The translations under genes and the position numbers were made by a program. Below, one piece after another: positions 9,250-16,977 of a stretch of 64,000 nt of DNA. Below the pieces are notes generated by a model. It was not told the DNA's origin and ran no database searches. It was given only the letters and a program-made list of their open reading frames with translations. Origin of the DNA: Tissierella simiarum (GTDB lineage: Bacteria; Bacillota; Clostridia; Tissierellales; Tissierellaceae); the NCBI RefSeq assembly GCF_018917865.1, contig NZ_JAHLPM010000002.1:1-64000 (forward strand). The letters are read 5' to 3'. Numbering within the stretch: the stretch's first letter is position 1; every line of letters begins with the position of its first letter.

Positions 9250-9972
9250 TTGGAGAAAAAGGGTAATTTCTTATATATTCAAATTTTTAACCAATTTAAA
9301 GAAAATATAGAAAATGGGATATGGGAAGAAGGAAGTCAACTTCCAACTGAATATGAACTTATGAAAACTTATAATGTTAGCAGGGATACTATCAGAAAAT
9401 CTCTGCATAAATTATCTCAAGAAGGCTATGTTTATAGGCAGGCAGGTAAAGGCACTTTTGTTAGAAATATAAAATCTAGATATAAACTTACCTCTCTAGA
9501 AAGCTTTACTGAACAAATGAAAAATAGAGGTCTTGTTCCATCTAGTGAGTTATTAAGCGTTACTGTAGAAACCCCTAGCAAAAGAATTAAAAAATATTTA
9601 GAATTAAAAGATGAAGAAAAGATATATAAAGTTGAAAGAATTAGAAAAGCTGATAATGAGCCTATGTGCTATGAAATAACTTATATAACAGAAAAACTAT
9701 GTCCAGATATTGATAAATTTATTGATAAAGAAACATCTTTATATCGATTGTACGAAGAGTTCTATAAGTTAAAATTGGATTATGGAGATATTTTCTTAGA
9801 GGCAGAGAACTGTACTGAAAACTTATGTAAATATTTAAATATACCAAAAGACTCTCCTATCTTAAAAATGAAATGTGTAGTTTACTTAGAAAATAAAACT
9901 CCTTTATATTTTGTTGAAAGCTTTTATATAGGAGAAAAATATGTTTTTTTTGCTAGTATGCCAAGAATATAA
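9250..9972 (+). CDS. GntR-family transcriptional regulator (HutC/UTRA type)
   Basis: Regulator of about 240 residues with an N-terminal winged helix (about 5-72: FKENIENGIW, LPTEYELMKTYNVSRDTIRKSL, GKGTFVRN) and a C-terminal UTRA ligand domain (about 92-238). I prefer the TTG at 9250, six bases after an AGGTG ribosome site. A GTG at 9241 would add three residues but lacks a site. Members often bind phosphorylated sugars or amino-acid derivatives. It converges with the EIIC-like/TIM-barrel operon at 10134-12544, whose promoter carries two GTACGTAC palindromes typical of this family's operators. I infer that it represses that operon. No such palindrome lies upstream of this gene. Confidence 0.85.
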   Translation: MEKKGNFLYIQIFNQFKENIENGIWEEGSQLPTEYELMKTYNVSRDTIRKSLHKLSQEGYVYRQAGKGTFVRNIKSRYKLTSLESFTEQMKNRGLVPSSELLSVTVETPSKRIKKYLELKDEEKIYKVERIRKADNEPMCYEITYITEKLCPDIDKFIDKETSLYRLYEEFYKLKLDYGDIFLEAENCTENLCKYLNIPKDSPILKMKCVVYLENKTPLYFVESFYIGEKYVFFASMPRI

Positions 9973-10082
9973 GAAAAGCATCTATAATATATTATTAAGG
10001 TAGCTTTTCTTAAAACTCATTGAGGTCAGAACGAGTTCCTTCATTAAAAAAGTAAAAGTAGAACTTTCCTATTCGTTATAAA
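9971..10082 (+). repeat. Interspersed intergenic repeat, copy 1
   Basis: Contains a hairpin (AAGAAAAGC ... GCTTTTCTT) and then a block ending GTAGAACTTTCCTATTCGTTATAAAA. The order and much of the sequence recur at 52651-52755 (AAGGAAGCCTTTCTTGAAAC, GTAGGACTTTCCTATGGGTT). Both copies lie downstream of a plus-strand gene, between convergent genes. Confidence 0.5.
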
Positions 10083-10087
10083 ACTTT

Positions 10088-10130
10088 AATAAAGAAAATA
10101 GCAGCCATTTAAGCTGCTATTTTCTTTATT
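10088..10130. terminator. Bidirectional terminator between convergent genes
   Basis: Perfect 18-base stem (AATAAAGAAAATAGCAGC) with a 7-base loop and A/T-rich flanks. It serves the convergent GntR gene and the TIM-barrel gene. Confidence 0.85.
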
Positions 10131-10133
10131 CCT

Positions 10134-10970
10134 TTATATAATAAATTGTTTTACCACATCTTGTGCTGCCTTTCTAACAGCATCATCTATAGCAGTACCT
10201 ACTACTACTATATTTACTCCTGTATTAGCAAAAGCTTTATAGTTGCTTAAATTAATTCCACCTTCGGCTAAAGTTGGAACCTTAACTGATTCTACTAAGG
10301 CTTGAAGTCTTTCCTTTACTATAGGATGTATCTCCCCTGCTTCTGCTCCTTCATAGCTCATACCAGTCATAAGACCGATAAAATCTACTCCTATATTTTC
10401 CATATCTTTTGCAACTTTACTTACTTCTTCTGGAGTTCCTGCTGGTAGACCAAAAGTATGAAGATCATCTGGATGTCCTATATATGCATCAACTAATAAT
10501 CCATATTTATGAGCTTTATTTACTACTTCCTCTAGATCCTTTAAACTAGCCTTATGAATATGAAGTCCATCAGCACCTTCTCTTGATAGCTGTAAGAAAA
10601 CTTCATCTGGTAATTCTGTTGGAACTATTTCACAGAATCCTCCCGGAACTCCAACAGTAATGAATATATCCTTGCCTACTACACTTCTTATTCCTTTAGT
10701 AACTTTAATCATTTCTTCCATTGGAATTTCATGGCGTATTTCTTCTGCTGCATGCATATTGGTAACACCTTTAAATCCTCTAGCTAAAGCTACTGCTGGA
10801 TGGTTTGGTTCTATAAGTTTTATACCTGCATCTACTACTGCTTTTGCTAACCTAGCATCATCTCCTGTAATACCTGTACTTAATATAGTTGTACCACCAT
10901 GTAAATTAATGGCATCAATAACTTTCTTATATGCTATTTTTCTTTTTTTCTCCATGTCTGCAACAAACAT
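10134..10970 (-). CDS. TIM-barrel phosphate-binding protein, aldolase/epimerase-like
   Basis: Soluble protein of 278 residues with a beta/alpha-barrel pattern. The C-terminal part (TLAEGGIN, then IVVVGTAI) has the two glycine-rich phosphate-binding turns seen in HisA/TrpF/NanE/KDPG-aldolase-type barrels. Earlier candidate active-site stretches are LSTGITGDDARLAKAVVDAG, IEPNHPA, VDAYIGHPDD and GADGLHIHK. It could be an aldolase, an epimerase or a related lyase acting on a phosphorylated sugar acid. The reaction cannot be fixed from the sequence. It starts 2 bases after the stop of the EIIC-like gene, so the two are co-translated, and it probably acts on the product of that transporter. Confidence 0.6.
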   Translation of the reverse strand: MFVADMEKKRKIAYKKVIDAINLHGGTTILSTGITGDDARLAKAVVDAGIKLIEPNHPAVALARGFKGVTNMHAAEEIRHEIPMEEMIKVTKGIRSVVGKDIFITVGVPGGFCEIVPTELPDEVFLQLSREGADGLHIHKASLKDLEEVVNKAHKYGLLVDAYIGHPDDLHTFGLPAGTPEEVSKVAKDMENIGVDFIGLMTGMSYEGAEAGEIHPIVKERLQALVESVKVPTLAEGGINLSNYKAFANTGVNIVVVGTAIDDAVRKAAQDVVKQFII

Positions 10971-10972
10971 TT

Positions 10973-12544
10973 TTATGCCTCCTTTATTCCTTTGTTTTTA
11001 CCAATTTTATTTGCAAAGACTGTTATTAAGAAAGATGAAACTAATCCTACTAACATACTAATTAAAAATCCTGATGGATTATTGGATAGAGCTGGTGCTG
11101 TAATTGATGGAACATAAGCTGTTCCTTTTAAATCAAATAATCCTACAGATATACCTGATAAAGCTGCTGATATCATTGCACCAATAAACACTATTTTATC
11201 TGAGAACATAAATGGATAGGCAGCTTCAACAAAAGTACCAAAAGCTATATTTATAAAGAATCCTGGTGCCGCAATGGCAGATTCACTTTTTTGTTTTGGA
11301 AATAATATATTAGCTAAAGTTATTCCAGCTGAAACCATTACAAGTGCAGTCATATCTATAGCCCCTAAGAAGCTTGCTCCTGTTGTTTCCATTTCAAGTA
11401 AAACTATAGGTAGTATAGCTGCATGGTATACCCCTCCAATTATAGCAGGCCAAATTAAAAGTCCAGCTATTCCACCAGCCAATATTGGATTAAAACCAAT
11501 AGCAGCCTCAATTAAAAATCTTATTCCATTACCAAGCTTCAAGGTTATTGGAGATATTAAATAAAATACTACTAGTCCAGCCACTAAACCTGATAATCCA
11601 CCAGAAACTATATTTGAGGTTGTCCCTGGAAAATTCAAGCTTAATGTAAGTCTAATTAAATATACTGCAAAAATACCGGCTAAAACACCACCGATTAATC
11701 CTCCAATTAGTCCTCCTTTTGATGACAACATTCCTGCAACTACCCCTGCAACAATTCCTACTTCATCTAATCCAGAAACCTGCTTTGCAGCAATAGCTGC
11801 TACAACTACGGGTAATCCTTGGATCAATATATCAAATGCTTCTCCTAAGCTACTCAATGCTGGAACCTTACTTAAAGCTAAAACTATTGCCATTGCTATA
11901 AACCCAGGAAGAGCAGCCATCATAATTCCTCTAAAGCTAATTCTTTGGAAAATGTTTTCATCTACATTACTATTATTTTCTTTAGATGATCCTATAGTGG
12001 GCTTGTATTTAATTCCCCAATATTTGCTTAAAGCTTGGATAGAAGCTACAGCTCTTGTTCTATTAGTAGTTCCTGTAGTTCCTGATGTAGCTATAACATT
12101 GCCTCCTAAAGACTGAATAGTAGCCATGGAAGTTCCACCAGTTCCGACAATAGGAATTTTCTTTTCTATAGCTGCTTTTATTGAATGCTTATTTGCATTT
12201 TTAGGGTCAGAGCTCATTAGTACTAGCCCTTCTATTTCTCCATTATGAATTTTTTCTGCTATGGCTAAATCTTTACTTATTGCCATTTCATTTATTTCTT
12301 TTAAAGTCTTTTCTTCAGAAAAAATTATTTTTTTCTCTGAAAGGTTCCAAGTGTAAAGTCTGCTAGGAGTTTTTTCATTGGCATTATCCATAGAAGCTTT
12401 GGCTCCTATAAACTGAATCTCAGCTATTTCAATATCTGCTGATTTGCCTTGAACTTCAATTTCACCTAAAAGCTTTAGCGGCTCTTTTCCACCTAAGTTA
12501 TAAAGATTTCCACCGCTACTGCCTAAAATAGCAATCTTCTTCAT
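10973..12544 (-). CDS. PTS EIIC-like membrane protein with an unusual N-terminal domain
   Basis: 523 residues. Residues 1 to about 175 form a soluble alpha/beta domain (KKIAILGSSGGNLYNLGG, VGTGGTSMATIQSLGGNVIATSGTTGTT) that I do not recognise. Residues about 205-515 are ten or so membrane segments resembling EIIC of the glucose/sucrose PTS superfamily, including GVYHAAILPI and GTFVEAAYPF, which lines up with the GITEP-type motif carrying the key glutamate. No EIIB cysteine motif (CATRLR type) is present in the protein or its operon. Either a distant EIIB phosphorylates the substrate, or the N-terminal domain replaces it. AAGGAGGGGG precedes the start. Controlled from the promoter and operators at 12566-12608. 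Confidence 0.7.
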   Translation of the reverse strand: MKKIAILGSSGGNLYNLGGKEPLKLLGEIEVQGKSADIEIAEIQFIGAKASMDNANEKTPSRLYTWNLSEKKIIFSEEKTLKEINEMAISKDLAIAEKIHNGEIEGLVLMSSDPKNANKHSIKAAIEKKIPIVGTGGTSMATIQSLGGNVIATSGTTGTTNRTRAVASIQALSKYWGIKYKPTIGSSKENNSNVDENIFQRISFRGIMMAALPGFIAMAIVLALSKVPALSSLGEAFDILIQGLPVVVAAIAAKQVSGLDEVGIVAGVVAGMLSSKGGLIGGLIGGVLAGIFAVYLIRLTLSLNFPGTTSNIVSGGLSGLVAGLVVFYLISPITLKLGNGIRFLIEAAIGFNPILAGGIAGLLIWPAIIGGVYHAAILPIVLLEMETTGASFLGAIDMTALVMVSAGITLANILFPKQKSESAIAAPGFFINIAFGTFVEAAYPFMFSDKIVFIGAMISAALSGISVGLFDLKGTAYVPSITAPALSNNPSGFLISMLVGLVSSFLITVFANKIGKNKGIKEA

Positions 12545-12565
12545 TTATTTCCCCCTCCTTTTATA

Positions 12566-12608
12566 TTGTACGTACATTTATTTTACATCAAATGTACGTA
12601 CAATTCAA
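12566..12608 (-). promoter_or_regulatory. Promoter with two GTACGTAC operators
   Basis: On the minus strand: -35 TTGAAT (12603-12608), 17-base spacer, -10 TAAAAT (12580-12585). Two perfectly inverted 14-base arms, TTGTACGTACATTT (12566-12579) and its complement (12590-12603), each contain the palindrome TGTACGTACA. One operator lies within the spacer and one just downstream of -10, so binding would block transcription. Best candidate repressor: the GntR protein at 9250-9972. Confidence 0.75.
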
Positions 12609-12637
12609 TAGGCATTATAATATTTTTTAAAATTAAA

Positions 12638-12665
12638 AATAACCGAGGATCTTATCTCGGTTATT
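12638..12665 (-). terminator. Rho-independent terminator
   Basis: 10-base stem AATAACCGAG/CTCGGTTATT with an 8-base loop. Leftward reading is followed by a T-rich stretch. It lies between the SLH gene and the EIIC-like operon promoter, so it probably ends the SLH transcript. Confidence 0.7.
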
Positions 12666-12807
12666 TATCGGAATTATATATAGAAATATTACCATTTAGT
12701 TAAAACTATATTAACAGTTCTTTAAATTATATTAGAAAAATAGCCTGTCCAAACCAATTTAGAAATATTTATTTAATTCTGGTATAAATTTTTTCTAATA
12801 GTCAGTT

Positions 12808-12843
12808 ATCTTTGGGCATGTAGGGCAGAAACTGCCCAAAGTT
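12808..12843 (-). other. Mutually exclusive hairpins downstream of the SLH gene
   Basis: The outer stem CTTTGGGCA (12810-12818) / TGCCCAAAG (12833-12841) competes with an inner stem GGGCAG (12823-12828) / CTGCCC (12832-12837). Both share the CTGCCC strand. It follows the stop at 12866 and has no clear T-run, so its role is unknown. Confidence 0.45.
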
Positions 12844-12865
12844 ATATCTTAGAGAAACTTAAGGA

Positions 12866-13747
12866 CTATCTTTGCCATGCAGTTTTGCCTTTAAAAGCTA
12901 AAAGTTTTTCATCTTCTACAATAAAATTATAAGGAGAATTTCCTAGCATATCTTTATCTATTTCTAAAGTTAAAGTCTTATAGGTAATAACTTGCATTTG
13001 AATTAGACCTTCTTTTGGAGGTATTACATTTAAAAATACTTTATATCCTCCTGGACTCCTAACTATTTTGTCTACAGACATTGAGTATCCTGGTGTTGGA
13101 AATTCTTTAGTTATAGTAAGCAACACCTTATCATCATTTTCTTTAATTATCAATTCTTCTTGACTGTTATAAGTTTGAACTATACCCAAAGTATTATATG
13201 ATATGACTTTCATTTTATCTAATACTCCTTTCACTCTTTGTAAAATAATTATAGCTTCTGCCTGAGATAATTTCCGATCTGGATCAAACTTAGCATTTGA
13301 ATTTCCTTGAATAATTCCCGGTTTATATAGTCCCATTAATAATTTTATTTCATCTTTATTCATTGTATTAATGTCTTTGAAAGGAAGTTCTACATTTTCT
13401 AATAAAATTGTTTCTGTTTCAACTAACTTTTCTCCTAATATGGATACCATATCTCTTCTACTTATGCTTTCATTTAATCCGATACTACTAATATTATATC
13501 CATAATCCTTGAGTAAAGAAGCTAAGGAAATAATAAAGTCATGTTCCATCATAGGTGCATTGGGATCAAGTTTTTTAAAGTTTTCTTTAGCTAGATAGGG
13601 AAAATAGTAAGCTAAAAATTCCTTATCTATTTCATTTTTAGCCCAATGTGTCATTAATTTGTCCCCCATAGCACCATGGGCTGTCCCAGTCATAGATAAT
13701 ATTAAAACTACAAATAAAACAGAAACCTTTTTTATCACATATACCAC
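12866..13747 (-). CDS. Secreted SLH-domain protein with PrcB-like C-terminal domain
   Basis: 293 residues with a signal peptide (hydrophobic stretch about 7-24, ending near AHGAMG). Two or three S-layer-homology modules follow (about 30-175: MTHWAKNEID, SRRDMVSILGEKL, PFKDIN ... GIIQGNSNAKFDPDRKLSQAEAIIIL), which usually bind pyruvylated cell-wall polymer. The last 90 residues (GYSMSVDKIVRSPGGYKVFLNV ... VITYKTLTLEI) resemble the PrcB C-terminal domain of secreted protease-complex proteins. It is probably wall-attached. Its exact role is unknown. It stands alone, with terminator-like hairpins on both sides. Confidence 0.75.
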   Translation of the reverse strand: MVYVIKKVSVLFVVLILSMTGTAHGAMGDKLMTHWAKNEIDKEFLAYYFPYLAKENFKKLDPNAPMMEHDFIISLASLLKDYGYNISSIGLNESISRRDMVSILGEKLVETETILLENVELPFKDINTMNKDEIKLLMGLYKPGIIQGNSNAKFDPDRKLSQAEAIIILQRVKGVLDKMKVISYNTLGIVQTYNSQEELIIKENDDKVLLTITKEFPTPGYSMSVDKIVRSPGGYKVFLNVIPPKEGLIQMQVITYKTLTLEIDKDMLGNSPYNFIVEDEKLLAFKGKTAWQR

Positions 13748-13832
13748 CCCTTATAAAAATTCTATTTCCTGTATATATTATAGTATATACCCTTTTCATC
13801 TCTTTAATCTTTACATTAAGGTTACAAAATAG

Positions 13833-13876
13833 AACAAAAAGTTCAGTAGAAACATATTCCTACTGAACTTTTTGTT
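13833..13876. terminator. Strong hairpin, bidirectional terminator
   Basis: Perfect 17-base stem (AACAAAAAGTTCAGTAG) with a 10-base loop, ending in a T-run when read either way. It separates the SLH gene from the degraded gene remnant to its right. Confidence 0.8.
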
Positions 13877-13896
13877 GAAAACTCTTTAAAATATTC

Positions 13897-14125
13897 TTAT
13901 TTTCCATAATAAGATTTTTTCATAAATATCTCTGCTCCTTCGTAGTTGGGAACTCTTGGAGAAAATTGCAATCCTCCCGATTTTAAAGCAGAATCAATAT
14001 TTTCTTTCATAGCTACTATATATTTATCTTCTTCTATTCCTAAATCTCTAAGCTTTCCCCTATGCCTGTTAAAAATGATGCTATATAAACCTTCTCTCTT
14101 GTTTCCTTAAATTCTTCTGAATCAC
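13897..14125 (-). pseudogene. Remnant of an unidentified gene (3' part)
   Basis: On the minus strand an open stretch of about 70 codons ends at a TAA near 13899. Coding-like sequence includes LRDLGIEEDKYIVAMKENID, SALKSGGLQFSPRVPNYEGA and EIFMKKSYYGK. It has no start codon or ribosome site, and a stop lies in frame upstream. A second frame further upstream (IPSVNRKSDSEEFKETREKV) looks like more of the same protein after a frameshift near 14057. I do not recognise the family. The rest of the 479-base gap between 13748 and 14226 holds only the two terminators. Confidence 0.45.
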
Positions 14126-14154
14126 TTTTTCTATTAACAGATGGTATTTTATAT

Positions 14155-14192
14155 AAAAACCCATTTAAATCCAAGGATCTAAATGGGCTTTT
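14155..14192 (-). terminator. Terminator of the ribose-type operon
   Basis: Inverted repeat CCCATTTA ... TAAATGGG, followed on the minus strand by TTTTTATAT. It lies 35 bases past the stop of the last operon gene. Confidence 0.75.
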
Positions 14193-14226
14193 AGTGGGGT
14201 TATATATTAATTAGTAAGGTGTGGGC

Positions 14227-14967
14227 TTATTTAGTTAACCAATCTATCAAGTTGTTCCAGAATTTATTATAATATTTCCATTCAGTAAATTCTGGTGGTC
14301 CCCAATGAGGAGCACAGTCTGAGGTAAATACTGCTGATTTTCCTTTTCCATATTCTCCTACTGCAATGAAAGGATCACTGTTTATAGTCGCTATTACAGT
14401 TCCTTCTTCCTTAAGTATAGTTTTGTTATATCCTAAGAAATGGGGCCAATTTTTATCTATTCCTTCTAAGATTTCATGGTTATTTTCTACTACTGGGTTT
14501 ATTCCTTGTGGAAACTCTACTCTATCATCCTTTTCTAACATGACTACTGGAAGTATATCCCCTATAGCAGTTTCTCCATATCTAGTTTTCGCATCAATTC
14601 CTGTAAAAGACATGTAACCACCTATCATACAAAAAGCTCCACCGTCTTCTACATATTCTTTAATCAAATCACATCTATTTGGATTTTTTAAGCTTTTTAC
14701 GAAAGTTGAATCTGGTAACAATAAGGTATTAGACCCTATGTCAGATAGTATTACTACGTCATATTTCTTTAATTCTTCCAAGGTATAGGGAAAATCCTCT
14801 CCTATCTTATGATTTGGAACATGAATTACCTCATGTCCACCTTCTTCTAAGGCTTCTCTTAGCCATTTTATACCTTCCCCGTAGGAGCTAGTTGTAAATG
14901 TATCAAATCCTTTTACATGGATAGTATGAGTAAACCAAGATTCTCCTGCAATTAGTATTCGTTTCAA
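14227..14967 (-). CDS. Glutamine amidotransferase-like protein (GATase1-like)
   Basis: 246 residues, flavodoxin-like alpha/beta fold of the class I amidotransferase-like superfamily (KRILIAGESWFTHTIH, YDVVILSDIGSNTLLL, YVEDGGAFCMIGGYMSF, GYGKG-type segment VGEYGKGKSAVFTSDCAPHW). The nucleophile-elbow region FCMIGGY has a cysteine, but no classical Cys-His-Glu triad can be assigned with confidence. I prefer a TTG start at 14967, ten bases after GAGGAG. A GTG at 14976 is too close to that site. It is the last gene of the ABC transporter operon, 45 bases after the second permease. Members of this family often accompany sugar catabolic operons without a proven reaction. Confidence 0.7.
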   Translation of the reverse strand: MKRILIAGESWFTHTIHVKGFDTFTTSSYGEGIKWLREALEEGGHEVIHVPNHKIGEDFPYTLEELKKYDVVILSDIGSNTLLLPDSTFVKSLKNPNRCDLIKEYVEDGGAFCMIGGYMSFTGIDAKTRYGETAIGDILPVVMLEKDDRVEFPQGINPVVENNHEILEGIDKNWPHFLGYNKTILKEEGTVIATINSDPFIAVGEYGKGKSAVFTSDCAPHWGPPEFTEWKYYNKFWNNLIDWLTK

Positions 14968-15021
14968 TAAAATCACACTCCTCTATTTAATATTAAATTT
15001 AAAAAATAATCCTTTATCTAT

Positions 15022-15999
15022 TTAAGCTACTTTTTTATCAACAATATATTGATTCAATAATACGGCAAAGATAAGTATAAAACCTAAAATTGCTAGCTGC
15101 CATATTGAGTTAACATTTGCAATTTGAAGTCCAGAAGAAGTTATAGTAATTATTAAAACAGCCAACATGACGCCACTTAAATTTCCTTCTCCACCTTTTA
15201 TATTAATACCACCTAATACAGATACTGTTACTGCTTGTAATTCCAATCCATTTCCAACATCTGCTCTAGCAGTCATTAACCAAGAACACATTATTATAGA
15301 AGCTATACTAGCTAAAAATCCAGAGTAAGCATATAACGCCATTCTAACCTTTGGTGTATTTATAGTAGCAAGTCTAGCTGCCACGTCATTAGTTCCTACT
15401 AAATATACTTTTCTCCCAAAGGATGTTCTCTTTATTATAAAGTAAGTGAATATAAAAATTGGTATAGCTACAAAAAGAACTTGGTTCGGTATTCCAAAAG
15501 TATTTTTTTGACCTAATATTCTAAAATATTGTGGGAACCCACTAATTGGTGTACCACCAGTTAAATACAGGGCAAGAGAACTATATATATACATTGTCCC
15601 TAATGTTCCAATCAATGGAGGAATCCCTATATAAGCTATCAGAATACCATTTATACACCCTAATAATATTCCTGATAATATTGTTATTATTATGGCAGCA
15701 CCCATACTAAATCCATTATTAATTGCTAATCCAAACAATACTCCTGATAAGCTAAGAATCGCACCTACAGATAAATCTATTCCTTCATTTCCCGATAAAA
15801 TTATAAGAGCTTCACCTAAAGCAACTATTGCAAGAACGGCTCCAAATTGAGTTATTTCTAAAAGATTGCTTATACTTAAAAAGTATGGACTAGAAAAAGA
15901 CAATATTATTATAATAAACAGCAGTAAAGATATTAAAAAACTTGTCCTACTGGTAACAACATTTGTCAATAATTTTTTAATTTTAATCACCCTCTTCAC
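15022..15999 (-). CDS. Ribose-type ABC transporter permease (second)
   Basis: Permease of 325 residues in the RbsC/AraH family, with about eight to ten membrane spans. Signature features are LAIVALGEALIILSGNEGIDLSVGAILSL near the second span and GGINIKGGEGNLSGVMLA towards the C-terminus. It starts 8 bases after the stop of the first permease. Two different permease genes suggest a heterodimeric channel, as in LsrCD, rather than the RbsC homodimer. It works with the fused ATPase and the binding protein upstream. Confidence 0.9.
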   Translation of the reverse strand: MKRVIKIKKLLTNVVTSRTSFLISLLLFIIIILSFSSPYFLSISNLLEITQFGAVLAIVALGEALIILSGNEGIDLSVGAILSLSGVLFGLAINNGFSMGAAIIITILSGILLGCINGILIAYIGIPPLIGTLGTMYIYSSLALYLTGGTPISGFPQYFRILGQKNTFGIPNQVLFVAIPIFIFTYFIIKRTSFGRKVYLVGTNDVAARLATINTPKVRMALYAYSGFLASIASIIMCSWLMTARADVGNGLELQAVTVSVLGGINIKGGEGNLSGVMLAVLIITITSSGLQIANVNSIWQLAILGFILIFAVLLNQYIVDKKVA

Positions 16000-16007
16000 T
16001 TCTAATG

Positions 16008-16973
16008 CTATGCAGCTTTTGCAACCTTCTTCTTATCAAGGAAGAAATCAAATAAGATAGAACCAATAATTAGCATTCCAATAAAAGCATTTTCTAATAA
16101 TGATGGTACTCCTAAAATTACTATTCCATTTCTTAGAAAGGCTATAAAGAATACACCGGCTAAAGTTCCTATTAAAGACCCTTTTCCACCTTTTCCTTTT
16201 ACACTAGTACCACCTAAAGTAACTGCTGCTATACATTGTAAGGAAAGTTCTGAACCAATGGTCATCTCTACACTTCCCATTCTGGATATATAAAGTATGG
16301 AAGCTAATCCAACCATTAGACCAAGTAAGGAATAAGATATTATTTTTATCTTATTTGCATTGATTCCTAATAGTTCAGCAGATTGAATATTACTGCCAGT
16401 TGCATATAGATGTCTTCCAAACGGTCTATACATAGTGATGTAGTAAAATAATGCATAGAAAGCTATAATTACTAGTAAAAGTACTGGAATTCCTAAAATT
16501 TTTCCCGTTGTCAACTTTGAAAAAACACTGTTCAATCCAGTAATCCACTTTCCTCCTAGCATCATAAAAATCATGGCTCTCCATATATTCATAGTTGCAA
16601 GAGTAACTATTATATCTGGTATCTTGAATTTAGTTATAATCAATCCATTAATAGTACCTAAAATTATGCCAAGACCCATTGCAACTATTAGAACTACAAA
16701 ATTATTAGAATTTCCTTGTATCATTTTTCCAGCAACTATTGCCACGATTCCCATTGTGGACCCAACAGATAAATCTATTCCACCTAATAACATAACCATA
16801 GTCATCCCTATACTTACAAGAGCTATTTCAGCAGAATTTTGTATTACTCTAACAATATTATCTAAAGATAAAAAGTTATCTGCTATCATGCCAAATAGGA
16901 GTATCTCTAGTAGCAATAGAATAAATGTTATATATTCTCTTTTACTAGGCTGTGGCACATATTTCCTTAACAT
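16008..16973 (-). CDS. Ribose-type ABC transporter permease (first)
   Basis: Permease of 321 residues in the RbsC family (EIALVSIGMTMVMLLGGIDLSVGSTMG; AAVTLGGTSVKGKGGKGSLIG). It begins 4 bases after the stop of the M20 gene and is followed directly by a paralogous permease. The two share the IDLSVG motif and overall span pattern but differ elsewhere, indicating a heterodimer. Located in the cytoplasmic membrane. Confidence 0.9.
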   Translation of the reverse strand: MLRKYVPQPSKREYITFILLLLEILLFGMIADNFLSLDNIVRVIQNSAEIALVSIGMTMVMLLGGIDLSVGSTMGIVAIVAGKMIQGNSNNFVVLIVAMGLGIILGTINGLIITKFKIPDIIVTLATMNIWRAMIFMMLGGKWITGLNSVFSKLTTGKILGIPVLLLVIIAFYALFYYITMYRPFGRHLYATGSNIQSAELLGINANKIKIISYSLLGLMVGLASILYISRMGSVEMTIGSELSLQCIAAVTLGGTSVKGKGGKGSLIGTLAGVFFIAFLRNGIVILGVPSLLENAFIGMLIIGSILFDFFLDKKKVAKAA

Positions 16974-16977
16974 TGAA

